From Auanema rhodensis (lineage: Eukaryota; Nematoda; Chromadorea; Rhabditida; Rhabditidae), in assembly GCA_964057225.1 (NCBI GenBank), contig OZ059897.1:21948001-22012000 (forward strand): 64,000 bases of DNA, read 5' to 3'. The translations under genes were made by a program, and so were the position numbers. Under the pieces are notes generated by a model that saw only the letters and a program-made list of their open reading frames with translations, did not search any database and was not told the DNA's origin. Below, in pieces: positions 13,501 through 25,654 of the stretch; the first letter of the stretch is position 1; each line of letters begins with the position of its first letter.

Positions 13501-15490
13501 TTCCCCATGTCCATATTAGTCTAAAAACAAATTTTTATTGATATTGGTTAATGGTAACCATGACTTTGAAATTTACGTGAACTTTAATTTATGCTAATTA
13601 AATGTACACGTGATGTGCACTTGGTATGTAACTCGCTTCACGTGAAAGATAAAGAGATGCGGTTTTCAAAATAAGATTCCCCAAATCCATATTAGTCTAA
13701 AAACAAATTTTTATTGATATTGGTTCATGGTAACCATGACTTTGAAATTTACGTGAACTTTAATTTATGCTAATTAAATGTACACGTGATGTGCACTTGG
13801 TATGTAACTCGCTTCACGTGAAAGATAAAGAGATGCGGTTTTCAAAATAAGATTCCCCATGTCCATATTAGTCTAAAAACAAATTTTTATTGATATTGGT
13901 TCATGGTAACCATGACTTTGAAATTTACGTGAACTTTAATTTATGCTAATTAAATGTACACGTGATGTGCACTTGGTATGTAACTCGCTTCACATGAAAG
14001 ATAAAGAGATGCGGTTTTCAAAATTAGATTCCCCATGTCCATATTAGTCTAAAAACAAATTTTTATTGATATTGGTTCATGGTAACCATGACTTTGAAAT
14101 TTACGTGAACTTTAATTTATGCTAATTAAATGTACACGTGATGTGCACTTGGTATGTAACTCGCTTCACGTGAAAGATAAAGAGATGCGGTTTTCAAAAT
14201 TAGATTCCCCATGTCCATATTAGTCTAAAAACAAATTTTTATTGATATTGGTGCATGGTAACCATGACTTTGAAATTTACGTGAACTTTAATTTATGCTA
14301 ATTAAATGTACACGTGATGTGCACTTGGTATGTAACTCGCTTCACATGAAAGATAAAGAGATGCGGTTTTCAAAATTAGATTCCCCATGTCCATATTAGT
14401 CTAAAAACAAATTTTTATTGATATTGGTTCATGGTAACCATGACTTTGAAATTTACGTGAACTTTAATTTATGCTAATTAAATGTACACGTGATGTGCAC
14501 TTGGTATGTAACTCGCTTCACGTGAAAGATAAAGAGATGCGGTTTTCAAAATTAGATTCCCCATGTCCATATTAGTCTAAAAACAACTTTTTATTGATAT
14601 TGGTGCATGGTAACCATGACTTTGAAATTTACGTGAACTTTAATTTATGCTAATTAAATGTACACGTGATGTGCACTTGGTATGTAACTCGCTTCACGTG
14701 AAAGATAAAGAGATGCGGTTTTCAAAATAAGATTCCCCATGTCCATATTAGTCTAAAAACAAATTTTTATTGATATTGGTTAATGGTAACCATGACTTTG
14801 AAATTTACGTGAACTTTAATTTATGCTAATTAAATGTACACGTGATGTGCACTTGGTATGTAACTCGCTTCACGTGAAAGATAAAGAGATGCGGTTTTCA
14901 AAATAAGATTCCCCATGTCCATATTAGTCTAAAAACAAATTTTTATTGATATTGGTTCATGGTAACCATGACTTTGAAATTTACGTGAACTTTAATTTAT
15001 GCTAATTAAATGTACACGTGATGTGCACTTGGTATGTAACTCGCTTCACGTGAAAGATAAAGAGATGCGGTTTTCAAAATAAGATTCCCCATGTCCATAT
15101 TAGTCTAAAAACAAATTTTTATTGATATTGGTTCATGGTAACCATGACTTTGAAATTTACGTGAACTTTAATTTATGCTAATTAAATGTACACGTGATGT
15201 GCACTTGGTATGTAACTCGCTTCACGTGAAAGATAAAGAGATGCGGTTTTCAAAATTAGATTCCCCATGTCCATATTAGTCTAAAAACAAATTTTTATTG
15301 ATATTGGTTCATGGTAACCATGACTTTGAAATTTACGTGAACTTTAATTTATGCTAATTAAATGTACACGTGATGTGCACTTGGTATGTAACTCGCTTCA
15401 CGTGAAAGATAAAGAGATGCGGTTTTCAAAATTAGATTCCCCATGTCCATATTAGTCTAAAAACAAATTTTTATTGATATTGGTTCATGG
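8450..15490 (+). repeat. 20-monomer (3,520-bp) tandem duplication
   Basis: Six markers repeat at +3,520 bp (20 x 176): the TAATTAATTG variant near 8672 and 12192, GCGATTTTC at 9083 and 12603, ACAACTTTTT at 9835 and 13355 and at 11067 and 14587, and GGTTAATGG at 10029 and 13549 and at 11261 and 14781. The second copy has a private change, CCAAATCC near 13683, absent from the first. The block contains a nested 7-monomer repeat. Edges are approximate. Confidence 0.85.
9640..11900 (+). repeat. 7-monomer (1,232-bp) higher-order repeat
   Basis: ACAACTTTTT (9835, 11067), GGTTAATGG (10029, 11261) and CACATGAAAG (9239/9591 and 10471/10823) recur 1,232 bp (7 x 176) apart. The same spacing is seen at 13549 to 14781 and at 17773 to 19005, so this 7-monomer unit was carried along inside the larger duplications. 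A typical unit holds a pair of CACATG monomers 352 bp apart, then an ACAACTTTTT monomer, then AATAAGATT monomers. Confidence 0.85.
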
Positions 15491-18400
15491 TAACCATGAC
15501 TTTGAAATTTACGTGAACTTTAATTTATGCTAATTAAATTTACACGTGATGTGCACTTGGTATGTAACTCGCTTCACGTGAAAGATAAAGAGATGCGGTT
15601 TTCAAAATTAGATTCCCCATGTCCATATTAGTCTAAAAACAAATTTTTATTGATATTGGTTCATGGTAACCATGACTTTGAAATTTACGTGAACTTTAAT
15701 TTATGCTAATTAAATGTACACGTGATGTGCACTTGGTATGTAACTCGCTTCACGTGAAAGATAAAGAGATGCGGTTTTCAAAATTAGATTTCCCATGTCC
15801 ATATTAGTCTAAAAACAAATTTTTATTGATATTGGTTCATGGTAACCATGACTTTGAAATTTACGTGAACTTTAATTTATGCTAATTAATTGTACACGTG
15901 ATGTGCACTTGGTATGTAACTCGCTTCACGTGAAAGATAAAGAGATGCGGTTTTCAAAATTAGATTCCCCATGTCCATATTAGTCTAAAAACAAATTTTT
16001 ATTGATATTGGTTCATGGTAACCATGACTTTGAAATTTACGTGAACTTTAATTTATGCTAATTAAATGTACACGTGATGTGCACTTGGTATGTAACTCGC
16101 TTCACGTGAAAGATAAAGAGATGCGGTTTTCAAAATTTGATTCCCCATGTCCATATTAGTCTAAAAACAAACTTTTATTGATATTGGTTCATGGTAACCA
16201 TGACTTTGAAATTTACGTGAACTTTAATTTATGCTAATTAAATGTACACGTGATGTGCACTTGGTATGTAACTCGCTTCACGTGAAAGATAAAGAGATGC
16301 GGTTTTCAAAATTAGATTCCCCATGTCCATATTAGTCTAAAAACAAATTTTTATTGATATTGGTTCATGGTAACCATGACTTTGAAATTTACGTGAACTT
16401 TAATTTATGCTAATTAAATGTACACGTGATGTGCACTTGGTATGTAACTCGCTTCACGTGAAAGATAAAGAGATGCGGTTTTCAAAATTAGATTCCCCAT
16501 GTCCATATTAGTCTAAAAACAAATTTTTATTGATATTGGTTCATGGTAACCATGACTTTGAAATTTACGTGAACTTTAATTTATGCTAATTAAATTTACA
16601 CGTGATGTGCACTTGGTATGTAACTCGCTTCACGTGAAAGATAAAGAGATGCGGTTTTCAAAATTAGATTCCCCATGTCCATATTAGTCTAAAAACAAAT
16701 TTTTATTGATATTGGTTCATGGTAACCATGACTTTGAAATTTACGTGAACTTTAATTTATGCTAATTAAATGTACACGTGATGTGCACTTGGTATGTAAC
16801 TCGCTTCACGTGAAAGATAAAGAGATGCGGTTTTCAAAATTAGATTTCCCATGTCCATATTAGTCTAAAAACAAATTTTTATTGATATTGGTTCATGGTA
16901 ACCATGACTTTGAAATTTACGTGAACTTTAATTTATGCTAATTAATTGTACACGTGATGTGCACTTGGTATGTAACTCGCTTCACGTGAAAGATAAAGAG
17001 ATGCGGTTTTCAAAATTAGATTCCCCATGTCCATATTAGTCTAAAAACAAATTTTTATTGATATTGGTTCATGGTAACCATGACTTTGAAATTTACGTGA
17101 ACTTTAATTTATGCTAATTAAATGTACACGTGATGTGCACTTGGTATGTAACTCGCTTCACGTGAAAGATAAAGAGATGCGGTTTTCAAAATTTGATTCC
17201 CCATGTCCATATTAGTCTAAAAACAAACTTTTATTGATATTGGTTCATGGTAACCATGACTTTGAAATTTACGTGAACTTTAATTTATGCTAATTAAATG
17301 TACACGTGATGTGCACTTGGTATGTAACTCGCTTCACGTGAAAGATAAAGAGATGCGGTTTTCAAAATTAGATTCCCCATGTCCATATTAGTCTAAAAAC
17401 AAATTTTTATTGATATTGGTTCATGGTAACCATGACTTTGAAATTTACGTGAACTTTAATTTATGCTAATTAATTGTACACGTGATGTGCACTTGGTATG
17501 TACCTCGCTTCACGTGAAAGATAAAGAGATGCGGTTTTCAAAATTAGATTCCCCATGTCCATATTAGTCTAAAAACAAATTTTTATTGATATTGGTTCAT
17601 GGTAACCATGACTTTGAAATTTACGTGAACTTTAATTTATGCTAATTAAATGTACACGTGATGTGCACTTGGTATGTAACTCGCTTCACGTGAAAGATAA
17701 AGAGATGCGGTTTTCAAAATAAGATTCCCCATGTCCATATTAGTCTAAAAACAAATTTTTATTGATATTGGTTAATGGTAACCATGACTTTGAAATTTAC
17801 GTGAACTTTAATTTATGCTAATTAAATGTACACGTGATGTGCACTTGGTATGTAACTCGCTTCACGTGAAAGATAAAGAGATGCGGTTTTCAAAATAAGA
17901 TTCCCCATGTCCATATTAGTCTAAAAACAAATTTTTATTGATATTGGTTCATGGTAACCATGACTTTGAAATTTACGTGAACTTTAATTTATGCTAATTA
18001 AATGTACACGTGATGTGCACTTGGTATGTAACTCGCTTCACGTGAAAGATAAAGAGATGCGGTTTTCAAAATAAGATTCCCCATGTCCATATTAGTCTAA
18101 AAACAAATTTTTATTGATATTGGTTCATGGTAACCATGACTTTGAAATTTACGTGAACTTTAATTTATGCTAATTAAATGTACACGTGATGTGCACTTGG
18201 TATGTAACTCGCTTCACATGAAAGATAAAGAGATGCGGTTTTCAAAATTAGATTCCCCATGTCCATATTAGTCTAAAAACAAATTTTTATTGATATTGGT
18301 TCATGGTAACCATGACTTTGAAATTTACGTGAACTTTAATTTATGCTAATTAAATGTACACGTGATGTGCACTTGGTATGTAACTCGCTTCACGTGAAAG

Positions 18401-20800
18401 ATAAAGAGATGCGGTTTTCAAAATTAGATTCCCCATGTCCATATTAGTCTAAAAACAAATTTTTATTGATATTGGTGCATGGTAACCATGACTTTGAAAT
18501 TTACGTGAACTTTAATTTATGCTAATTAAATGTACACGTGATGTGCACTTGGTATGTAACTCGCTTCACATGAAAGATAAAGAGATGCGGTTTTCAAAAT
18601 TAGATTCCCCATGTCCATATTAGTCTAAAAACAAATTTTTATTGATATTGGTTCATGGTAACCATGACTTTGAAATTTACGTGAACTTTAATTTATGCTA
18701 ATTAAATGTACACGTGATGTGCACTTGGTATGTAACTCGCTTCACGTGAAAGATAAAGAGATGCGGTTTTCAAAATTAGATTCCCCATGTCCATATTAGT
18801 CTAAAAACAACTTTTTATTGATATTGGTGCATGGTAACCATGACTTTGAAATTTACGTGAACTTTAATTTATGCTAATTAAATGTACACGTGATGTGCAC
18901 TTGGTATGTAACTCGCTTCACGTGAAAGATAAAGAGATGCGGTTTTCAAAATAAGATTCCCCATGTCCATATTAGTCTAAAAACAAATTTTTATTGATAT
19001 TGGTTAATGGTAACCATGACTTTGAAATTTACGTGAACTTTAATTTATGCTAATTAAATGTACACGTGATGTGCACTTGGTATGTAACTCGCTTCACGTG
19101 AAAGATAAAGAGATGCGGTTTTCAAAATAAGATTCCCCATGTCCATATTAGTCTAAAAACAAATTTTTATTGATATTGGTTCATGGTAACCATGACTTTG
19201 AAATTTACGTGAACTTTAATTTATGCTAATTAAATGTACACGTGATGTGCACTTGGTATGTAACTCGCTTCACGTGAAAGATAAAGAGATGCGGTTTTCA
19301 AAATAAGATTCCCCATGTCCATATTAGTCTAAAAACAAATTTTTATTGATATTGGTTCATGGTAACCATGACTTTGAAATTTACGTGAACTTTAATTTAT
19401 GCTAATTAAATGTACACGTGATGTGCACTTGGTATGTAACTCGCTTCACGTGAAAGATAAAGAGATGCGGTTTTCAAAATTAGATTCCCCATGTCCATAT
19501 TAGTCTAAAAACAAATTTTTATTGATATTGGTTCATGGTAACCATGACTTTGAAATTTACGTGAACTTTAATTTATGCTAATTAAATGTACACGTGATGT
19601 GCACTTGGTATGTAACTCGCTTCACGTGAAAGATAAAGAGATGCGGTTTTCAAAATTAGATTCCCCATGTCCATATTAGTCTAAAAACAAATTTTTATTG
19701 ATATTGGTTCATGGTAACCATGACTTTGAAATTTACGTGAACTTTAATTTATGCTAATTAAATTTACACGTGATGTGCACTTGGTATGTAACTCGCTTCA
19801 CGTGAAAGATAAAGAGATGCGGTTTTCAAAATTAGATTCCCCATGTCCATATTAGTCTAAAAACAAATTTTTATTGATATTGGTTCATGGTAACCATGAC
19901 TTTGAAATTTACGTGAACTTTAATTTATGCTAATTAAATGTACACGTGATGTGCACTTGGTATGTAACTCGCTTCACGTGAAAGATAAAGAGATGCGGTT
20001 TTCAAAATTAGATTTCCCATGTCCATATTAGTCTAAAAACAAATTTTTATTGATATTGGTTCATGGTAACCATGACTTTGAAATTTACGTGAACTTTAAT
20101 TTATGCTAATTAATTGTACACGTGATGTGCACTTGGTATGTAACTCGCTTCACGTGAAAGATAAAGAGATGCGGTTTTCAAAATTAGATTCCCCATGTCC
20201 ATATTAGTCTAAAAACAAATTTTTATTGATATTGGTTCATGGTAACCATGACTTTGAAATTTACGTGAACTTTAATTTATGCTAATTAAATGTACACGTG
20301 ATGTGCACTTGGTATGTAACTCGCTTCACGTCAAAAGATAAAGAGATGCGGTTTTCAAAATTTGATTCCCCATGTCCATATTAGTCTAAAAACAAACTTT
20401 TATTGATATTGGTTCATGGTAACCATGACTTTGAAATTTACGTGAACTTTAATTTATGCTAATTAAATGTACACGTGATGTGCACTTGGTATGTAACTCG
20501 CTTCACGTGAAAGATAAAGAGATGCGGTTTTCAAAATTAGATTCCCCATGTCCATATTAGTCTAAAAACAAATTTTTATTGATATTGGTTCATGGTAACC
20601 ATGACTTTGAAATTTACGTGAACTTTAATTTATGCTAATTAATTGTACACGTGATGTGCACTTGGTATGTACCTCGCTTCACGTGAAAGATAAAGAGATG
20701 CGGTTTTCAAAATTAGATTCCCCATGTCCATATTAGTCTAAAAACAAATTTTTATTGATATTGGTTCATGGTAACCATGACTTTGAAATTTACGTGAACT
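15490..20800 (+). repeat. Satellite block with 6- and 18-monomer duplications
   Basis: AATTTACACG recurs at 15540, 16596 (+1,056) and 19764 (+3,168, which is 18 x 176). The rare change TACCTCGC at 17501 recurs at 20670 (+3,168 + 1). The 7-monomer unit with GGTTAATGG appears at 17773 and 19005. AAATTTGATT monomers followed by AAACAAACTT occur near 16.14, 17.20 and 20.36 kb. No gene or other element interrupts this stretch. Confidence 0.78.
20281..20357 (+). repeat. Monomer with a one-base insertion
   Basis: The usual CACGTGAAAGATAA reads CACGTCAAAAGATAA here. The monomer is 177 bp and box 3 is changed from ACGTGA to ACGTCA. This is the only single-base length change I can place in the left array, and it accounts for the +1 in all duplication offsets that cross it. 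It could be a real mutation or a sequencing or assembly error. Confidence 0.8.
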
Positions 20801-22505
20801 TTAATTTATGCTAATTAAATGTACACGTGATGTGCACTTGGTATGTAACTCGCTTCACGTGAAAGATAAAGAGATGCGGTTTTCAAAATTAGATTCCCCA
20901 TGTCCATATTAGTCTAAAAACAAATTTTTATTGATATTGGTTCATGGTAACCATGACTTTGAAATTTACGTGAACTTTAATTTATGCTAATTAAATGTAC
21001 ACGTGATGTGCACTTGGTATGTAACTCGCTTCACGTGAAAGATAAAGAGATGCGATTTTCAAAATTAGTTTCCCCATGTCCATATTAGTCTAAAAACAAA
21101 TTTTTATTGATATTGGTTCATGGTAACCATGACTTTGAAATTTACGTGAACTTTAATTTATGCTAATTAATTGTACACGTGATGTGCACTTGGTATGTAA
21201 CTCGCTTCACGTGAAAGATAAAGAGATGCGGTTTTCAAAATTAGATTCCCCATGTCCATATTAGTCTAAAAACATATTTTTATTGATATTGGTTCATGGT
21301 AACCATGACTTTGAAATTTACGTGAACTTTAATTTATGTTAATTAAATGTACACGTGATGTGCACTTGGTATGTAACTCGCTTCACGTGAAAGATAAAGA
21401 GATGCGGTTTTCAAAATTTGATTCCCCATGTCCATATTAGTCTAAAAACAAACTTTTATTGATATTGGTGCATGGTAACCATGACTTTGAAATTTACGTG
21501 AACTTTAATTCATGCTAATTAAATGTACACGTGATGTGCACTTGGTATGTAACTCGCTTCACGTGAAAGATAAAGAGATGCGGTTTTCAAAATAAGATTC
21601 CCCAAGTCCATATTAGTCTAAAAACAAATTTTTATTGATATTGGTGCATGGTAACCATGACTTTGAAATTTACGTGAACTTTAATTTATGCTAATTAAAT
21701 GTACACGTGATGTGCACTTGGTTTGTAACTTGCTTCACGTGAAAGATAAAGAGATGCGGTTTTCAAAATTAGATTCCCCATGTCCATATTAGTCTAAAAA
21801 CAAATTTTCATTGATATTGGTTCATGGTAACCATGACTTTGAAATTTACGTGAACTTTAATTTATGCTAATTAATTGTACACGTGATGTGCACTTGGTAT
21901 GTAACTCGCTTCACGTGAAAGATAAAGAGATGCGGTTTTCAAAATAAGATTCCCCATGTCCATATTAGTCTAAAAACAAATTTTTATTGATATTGGTGCA
22001 TGGTAACCATGACTTTGAAATTTACGTGAACTTTAATTTATGCTAATTAAATGTACACGTGATGTGCACTTGGTATGTAACTTGCTTCACGTGAAAGATA
22101 AAGAGATGCGGTTTTCAAAATTAGATTCCCCATGTCCATGTTAGTCTAAAAACAATTTTTTATTGATATTGGTGCATGGTAACCATGACTTTGAAATTTA
22201 CGTGAACTTTAATTCATGCTAATTAAATGTACACGTGATGTGCACTTGGTATGTAACTCGCTTCACGTGAAAGATAAAGAGATGCGGTTTTCAAAATTAG
22301 ATTCCCCATGTCCATATTAGTCTAAAAACAAATTTTTATTGATATTGGTGCATGGTAACCATGACTTTGAAATTTACGTGAACTTTAATTTATGCTAATT
22401 AAATGTACACGTGATGTGCACTTGGTATGTAACTCGCTTCACGTGGAAGATAAAGAGATGCGGTTTTCAAAATTAGATTCCCCATGTCCATATTAGTCTA
22501 AAAAC
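20636..22505 (+). repeat. Segmental duplication, copy 2 (partner 2.33-4.2 kb)
   Basis: This block holds the same ordered rare variants as 2.33-4.2 kb: the TAATTAATTG variant at 20643, GCGATTTTC at 21055, ATATTTTT, ATGTTAATT, CCAAGTCC, GGTTTGTAAC (near 21721), TTTTCATTG, the TTGCTTCAC variant at 22082 and CACGTGGAAG at 22446. Private differences, such as TACCTCGC at 20670 and CCATGTTAG near 22138, show that the copies have begun to diverge. Confidence 0.85.
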
Positions 22506-24940
22506 AAATTTTTATTGATATTGGTTCATGGTAACCATGACTTTGAAATTTACGTGAACTTTAATTTATGCTAATTAAATGTACACGTGATGTGCACTTG
22601 GTATGTAACTCGCTTCACGTGAAAGATGAAGAGATGCGGTTTTCAAAATTAGATTCCCCATGTCCATATTAGTCTAAAAACAAATTTTTATTGATATTGG
22701 TGCATGGTAACCATGACTTTGAAATTTACGTGAACTTTAATTTATGCTAATTAAATGTACACGTGATGTGCACTTGGTATGTAACTCGCTTCACGTGAAA
22801 AATAAAGAGATGCGGTTTTCAAAATTAGATTCCTCATGTCCATATTAGTCTAAAAACAAATTTTTATTGATATTGGTGCATGGTAACCATGACTTTGAAA
22901 TTTACGTGAACTTCAATTTATGCTAATTAAATGTACACGTGATGTGCACTTGGTATGTAACTCGCTTCACGTGAAAGATAAAGAGATGCGGTTTTCAAAA
23001 TTAGATTCCCCATGTCCATATTAGTCTAAAAACAAATTTTTATTGATATTGGTTCATGGTAACCATGACTTTGAAATTTACGTGAACTTTAATTTATGCT
23101 AATTAAATGTACACGTGATGTGCACTTGGTATGTAACTCGCTTCACGTGAAAGATGAAGAGATGCGGTTTTCAAAATTAGATTCCCCATGTCCATATTAG
23201 TCTAAAAACAAATTTTTATTGATATTGGTTCATGGTAACCATGACTTTGAAATTTACGTGAACTTTAATTTATGCTAATTAAATGTACACGTGATGTGCA
23301 CTTGGTATGTAACTCGCTTCACGTGAAAGATAAAGAGATGCGGTTTTCAAAATAAGATTCCCCAAGTCCATATTAGTCTAAAAACAAATTTTTATTGATA
23401 TTGGTGCATGGTAACCATGACTTTGAAATTTACGTGAACTTTAATTTATGCTAATTAAATGTACACGTGATGTGCACTTGGTATGTAACTTGCTTCACGT
23501 GAAAGATAAAGAGATGCGGTTTTCAAAATTAGATTCCCCATGTCCATGTTAGTCTAAAAACAATTTTTTATTGATATTGGTGCATGGTAACCATGACTTT
23601 GAAATTTACGTGAACTTTAATTCATGCTAATTAAATGTACACGTGATGTGCACTTGGTATGTAACTCGCTTCACGTGAAAGATAAAGAGATGCGGTTTTC
23701 AAAATTAGATTCCCCATGTCCATATTAGTCTAAAAACAAATTTTTATTGATATTGGTTCATGGTAACCATGACTTTGAAATTTACGTGAACTTTAATTTA
23801 TGCTAATTAAATGTACACGTGATGTGCACTTGGTATGTAACTCGCTTCACGTGAAAGATAAAGAGATGCGGTTTTCAAAATTAGATTCCCCATGTCCATA
23901 TTAGTCTAAAAACAAATTTTTATTGATATTGGTGCATGGTAACCATGACTTTGAAATTTACGTGAACTTTAATTTATGCTAATTAAATGTACACGTGATG
24001 TGCACTTGGTATGTAACTCGCTTCACGTGGAAGATAAAGAGATGCGGTTTTCAAAATTAGATTCCCCATGTCCATATTAGTCTAAAAACAAATTTTTATT
24101 GATATTGGTTCATGGTAACCATGACTTTGAAATTTACGTGAACTTTAATTTATGCTAATTAAATGTACACGTGATGTGCACTTGGTATGTAACTCGCTTC
24201 ACGTGAAAGATAAAGAGATGCGGTTTTCAAAATTAGATTCCCCATGTCCATATTAGTCTAAAAACAAATTTTTATTGATATTGGTGCATGGTAACCATGA
24301 CTTTGAAATTTACGTGAACTTTAATTTATGCTAATTAAATGTACACGTGATGTGCACTTGGTATGTAACTCGCTTCACGTGAAAGATAAAGAGATGCGGT
24401 TTTCAAAATTAGATTCCTCATGTCCATATTAGTCTAAAAACAAATTTTTATTGATATTGGTGCATGGTAACCATGACTTTGAAATTTACGTGAACTTCAA
24501 TTTATGCTAATTAAATGTACACGTGATGTGCACTTGGTATGTAACTCGCTTCACGTGAAAGATAAAGAGATGCGGTTTTCAAAATCAGATTCCCCATGTC
24601 CATATTAGTCTAAAAACAAATTTTTATTGATATTGGTTCATGGTAACCATGACTTTGAAATTTACGTGAACTTTAATTTATGCTAATTAAATGTACACGT
24701 GATGTGCACTTGGTATGTAACTCGCTTCACGTGAAAGATGAAGAGATGCGGTTTTCAAAATTAGATTCCCCATGTCCATATTAGTCTAAAAACAAATTTT
24801 TATTGATATTGGTTCATGGTAACCATGACTTTGAAATTTACGTGAACTTCAATTTATGCTAATTAAATGTACACGTGATGTGCACTTGGTATGTAACTCG
24901 CTTCACGTGAAAGATAAAGAGATGCGGTTTTCAAAATTAG

Positions 24941-24985
24941 ATTCCCCATGTCAATATTAGTCTAAAAACAAATTTTTATAATTAG
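24941..24985 (+). repeat. 45-bp truncated monomer and array junction
   Basis: The ATTAG preceding ATTCC at 24936-24940 is followed by the next ATTAG at 24981-24985, only 45 bp later, so 131 bp of a monomer is missing. The join reads AATTTTTAT then AATTAGATTCC. Upstream, the block matches 4.66-5.63 kb (left type). Downstream, the first monomers carry ATTGCCC (near 25164) and TCAACATT (near 25330), which I see otherwise only in the right array. The deletion point is therefore the boundary between two variant families. Confidence 0.85.
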
Positions 24986-25422
24986 ATTCCTCATGTCCAT
25001 ATTAGTCTAAAAACAAATTTTTATTGATATTGGTGCATGGTAACCATGACTTTGAAATTTACGTGAACTTTAATTTATGCTAATTAAATGTACACGTGAT
25101 GTGCACTTGGTATGTAACTCGCTTCACGTGAAAGATAAAGAGATGCGGTTTTCAAAATTAGATTGCCCATGTCTATATTAGTCTAAAAACAAATTTTTAT
25201 TGATATTGGTTCATGGTAACCATGACTTTGAAATTTACGTGAACTTTAATTTATGCTAATTAAATGTACACGTGATGTGCACTTGGTATGTAACTCGCTT
25301 CACGTGAAAGATAAAGAGATGCGGTTTTCAACATTAGATTCCCCATGTCCATATTAGTCTAAAAACAAATTTTTATTGATATTGGTTCATGGTAACCATG
25401 ACTTTGAAATTTACGTGAACTT

Positions 25423-25427
25423 TAATT
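25423..25427 (+). repeat. Target-site duplication, left copy
   Basis: TAATT, the last satellite bases before the element, corresponds to monomer positions 33-37. The same five bases flank the 3' end of the element. Resuming the satellite at 30095 continues the monomer exactly at position 38, so no target DNA was lost. Because T at the element's 3' edge is ambiguous, the duplication is 4 (AATT) or 5 bp. Confidence 0.75.
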
Positions 25428-25654
25428 CGACCTCCCACTCGTCAGTTGACTTCCGCTGTTTGGATCCGGATCCGTTTCTGTCAAGGAAATTTTCGTCGGA
25501 CTGGCTTTGTCAAGGTGCGCTCTCTTTCGTATCGCATTTTAGTTTTATTTTTTTTTATTTCCTTTCTCTCGTATTTGTTTCTTTTTTATTTTCCACTTCA
25601 GTGTTTATTCTTATTCTTTCTTACTTCCCTTCTTTTACTCCCTCGTTTTTCAAT
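25428..25654 (+). promoter_or_regulatory. 5' untranslated region of the retrotransposon
   Basis: These 227 bp precede the first ORF1 ATG. The first 100 bp are relatively GC-rich. They hold GGATCCGGATCC (25462-25473) and two copies of TGTCAAGG (25479-25486 and 25508-25515). The rest is a long T/C-rich tract. LINEs of this type are usually transcribed from an internal promoter in this region. TCAGTT at 25442-25447 fits the animal initiator consensus, but that is a weak, short match. Promoter activity is inference. Confidence 0.6.

Larger units (their letters stand above)
1..25427 (+). repeat. Left satellite array, 176-bp monomers, head to tail
   Basis: The whole stretch is one tandem repeat. 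The landmark GGTAACCATG occurs at 1, 177, 353, 529 and onward to 12673 with a strict 176-bp step, and the last copy before the retrotransposon is at 25391. The 25,390-bp interval equals 144 x 176 + 45 + 1, so the only net length changes are one inserted base and one 45-bp remnant. Neighbouring monomers differ at only a few positions. Variants typical of this side are AATAAGATT, CACATGAAAG, TAATTAATTG, GGTTAATGG and ACAACTTTTT. There are no genes: 176 is not a multiple of 3, so frames rotate between copies, and most frames stop within one monomer. The array is open at the left edge. A centromeric or heterochromatic location is likely but not shown. Confidence 0.98.

Noticed and set aside
25442-25475. 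Initiator plus DPE core promoter
   Set aside because: TCAGTT fits an initiator, but the nearest GGATC lies at +25 rather than the required +28, and the initiator is 15 bases inside the element. Too weak for a promoter call.
25376-25654. N-terminal extension of ORF1 into satellite and 5' UTR
   Set aside because: The frame happens to be open across the insertion joint. The satellite part cannot belong to the element, and the first ATG inside the element followed by a coiled coil is at 25655.
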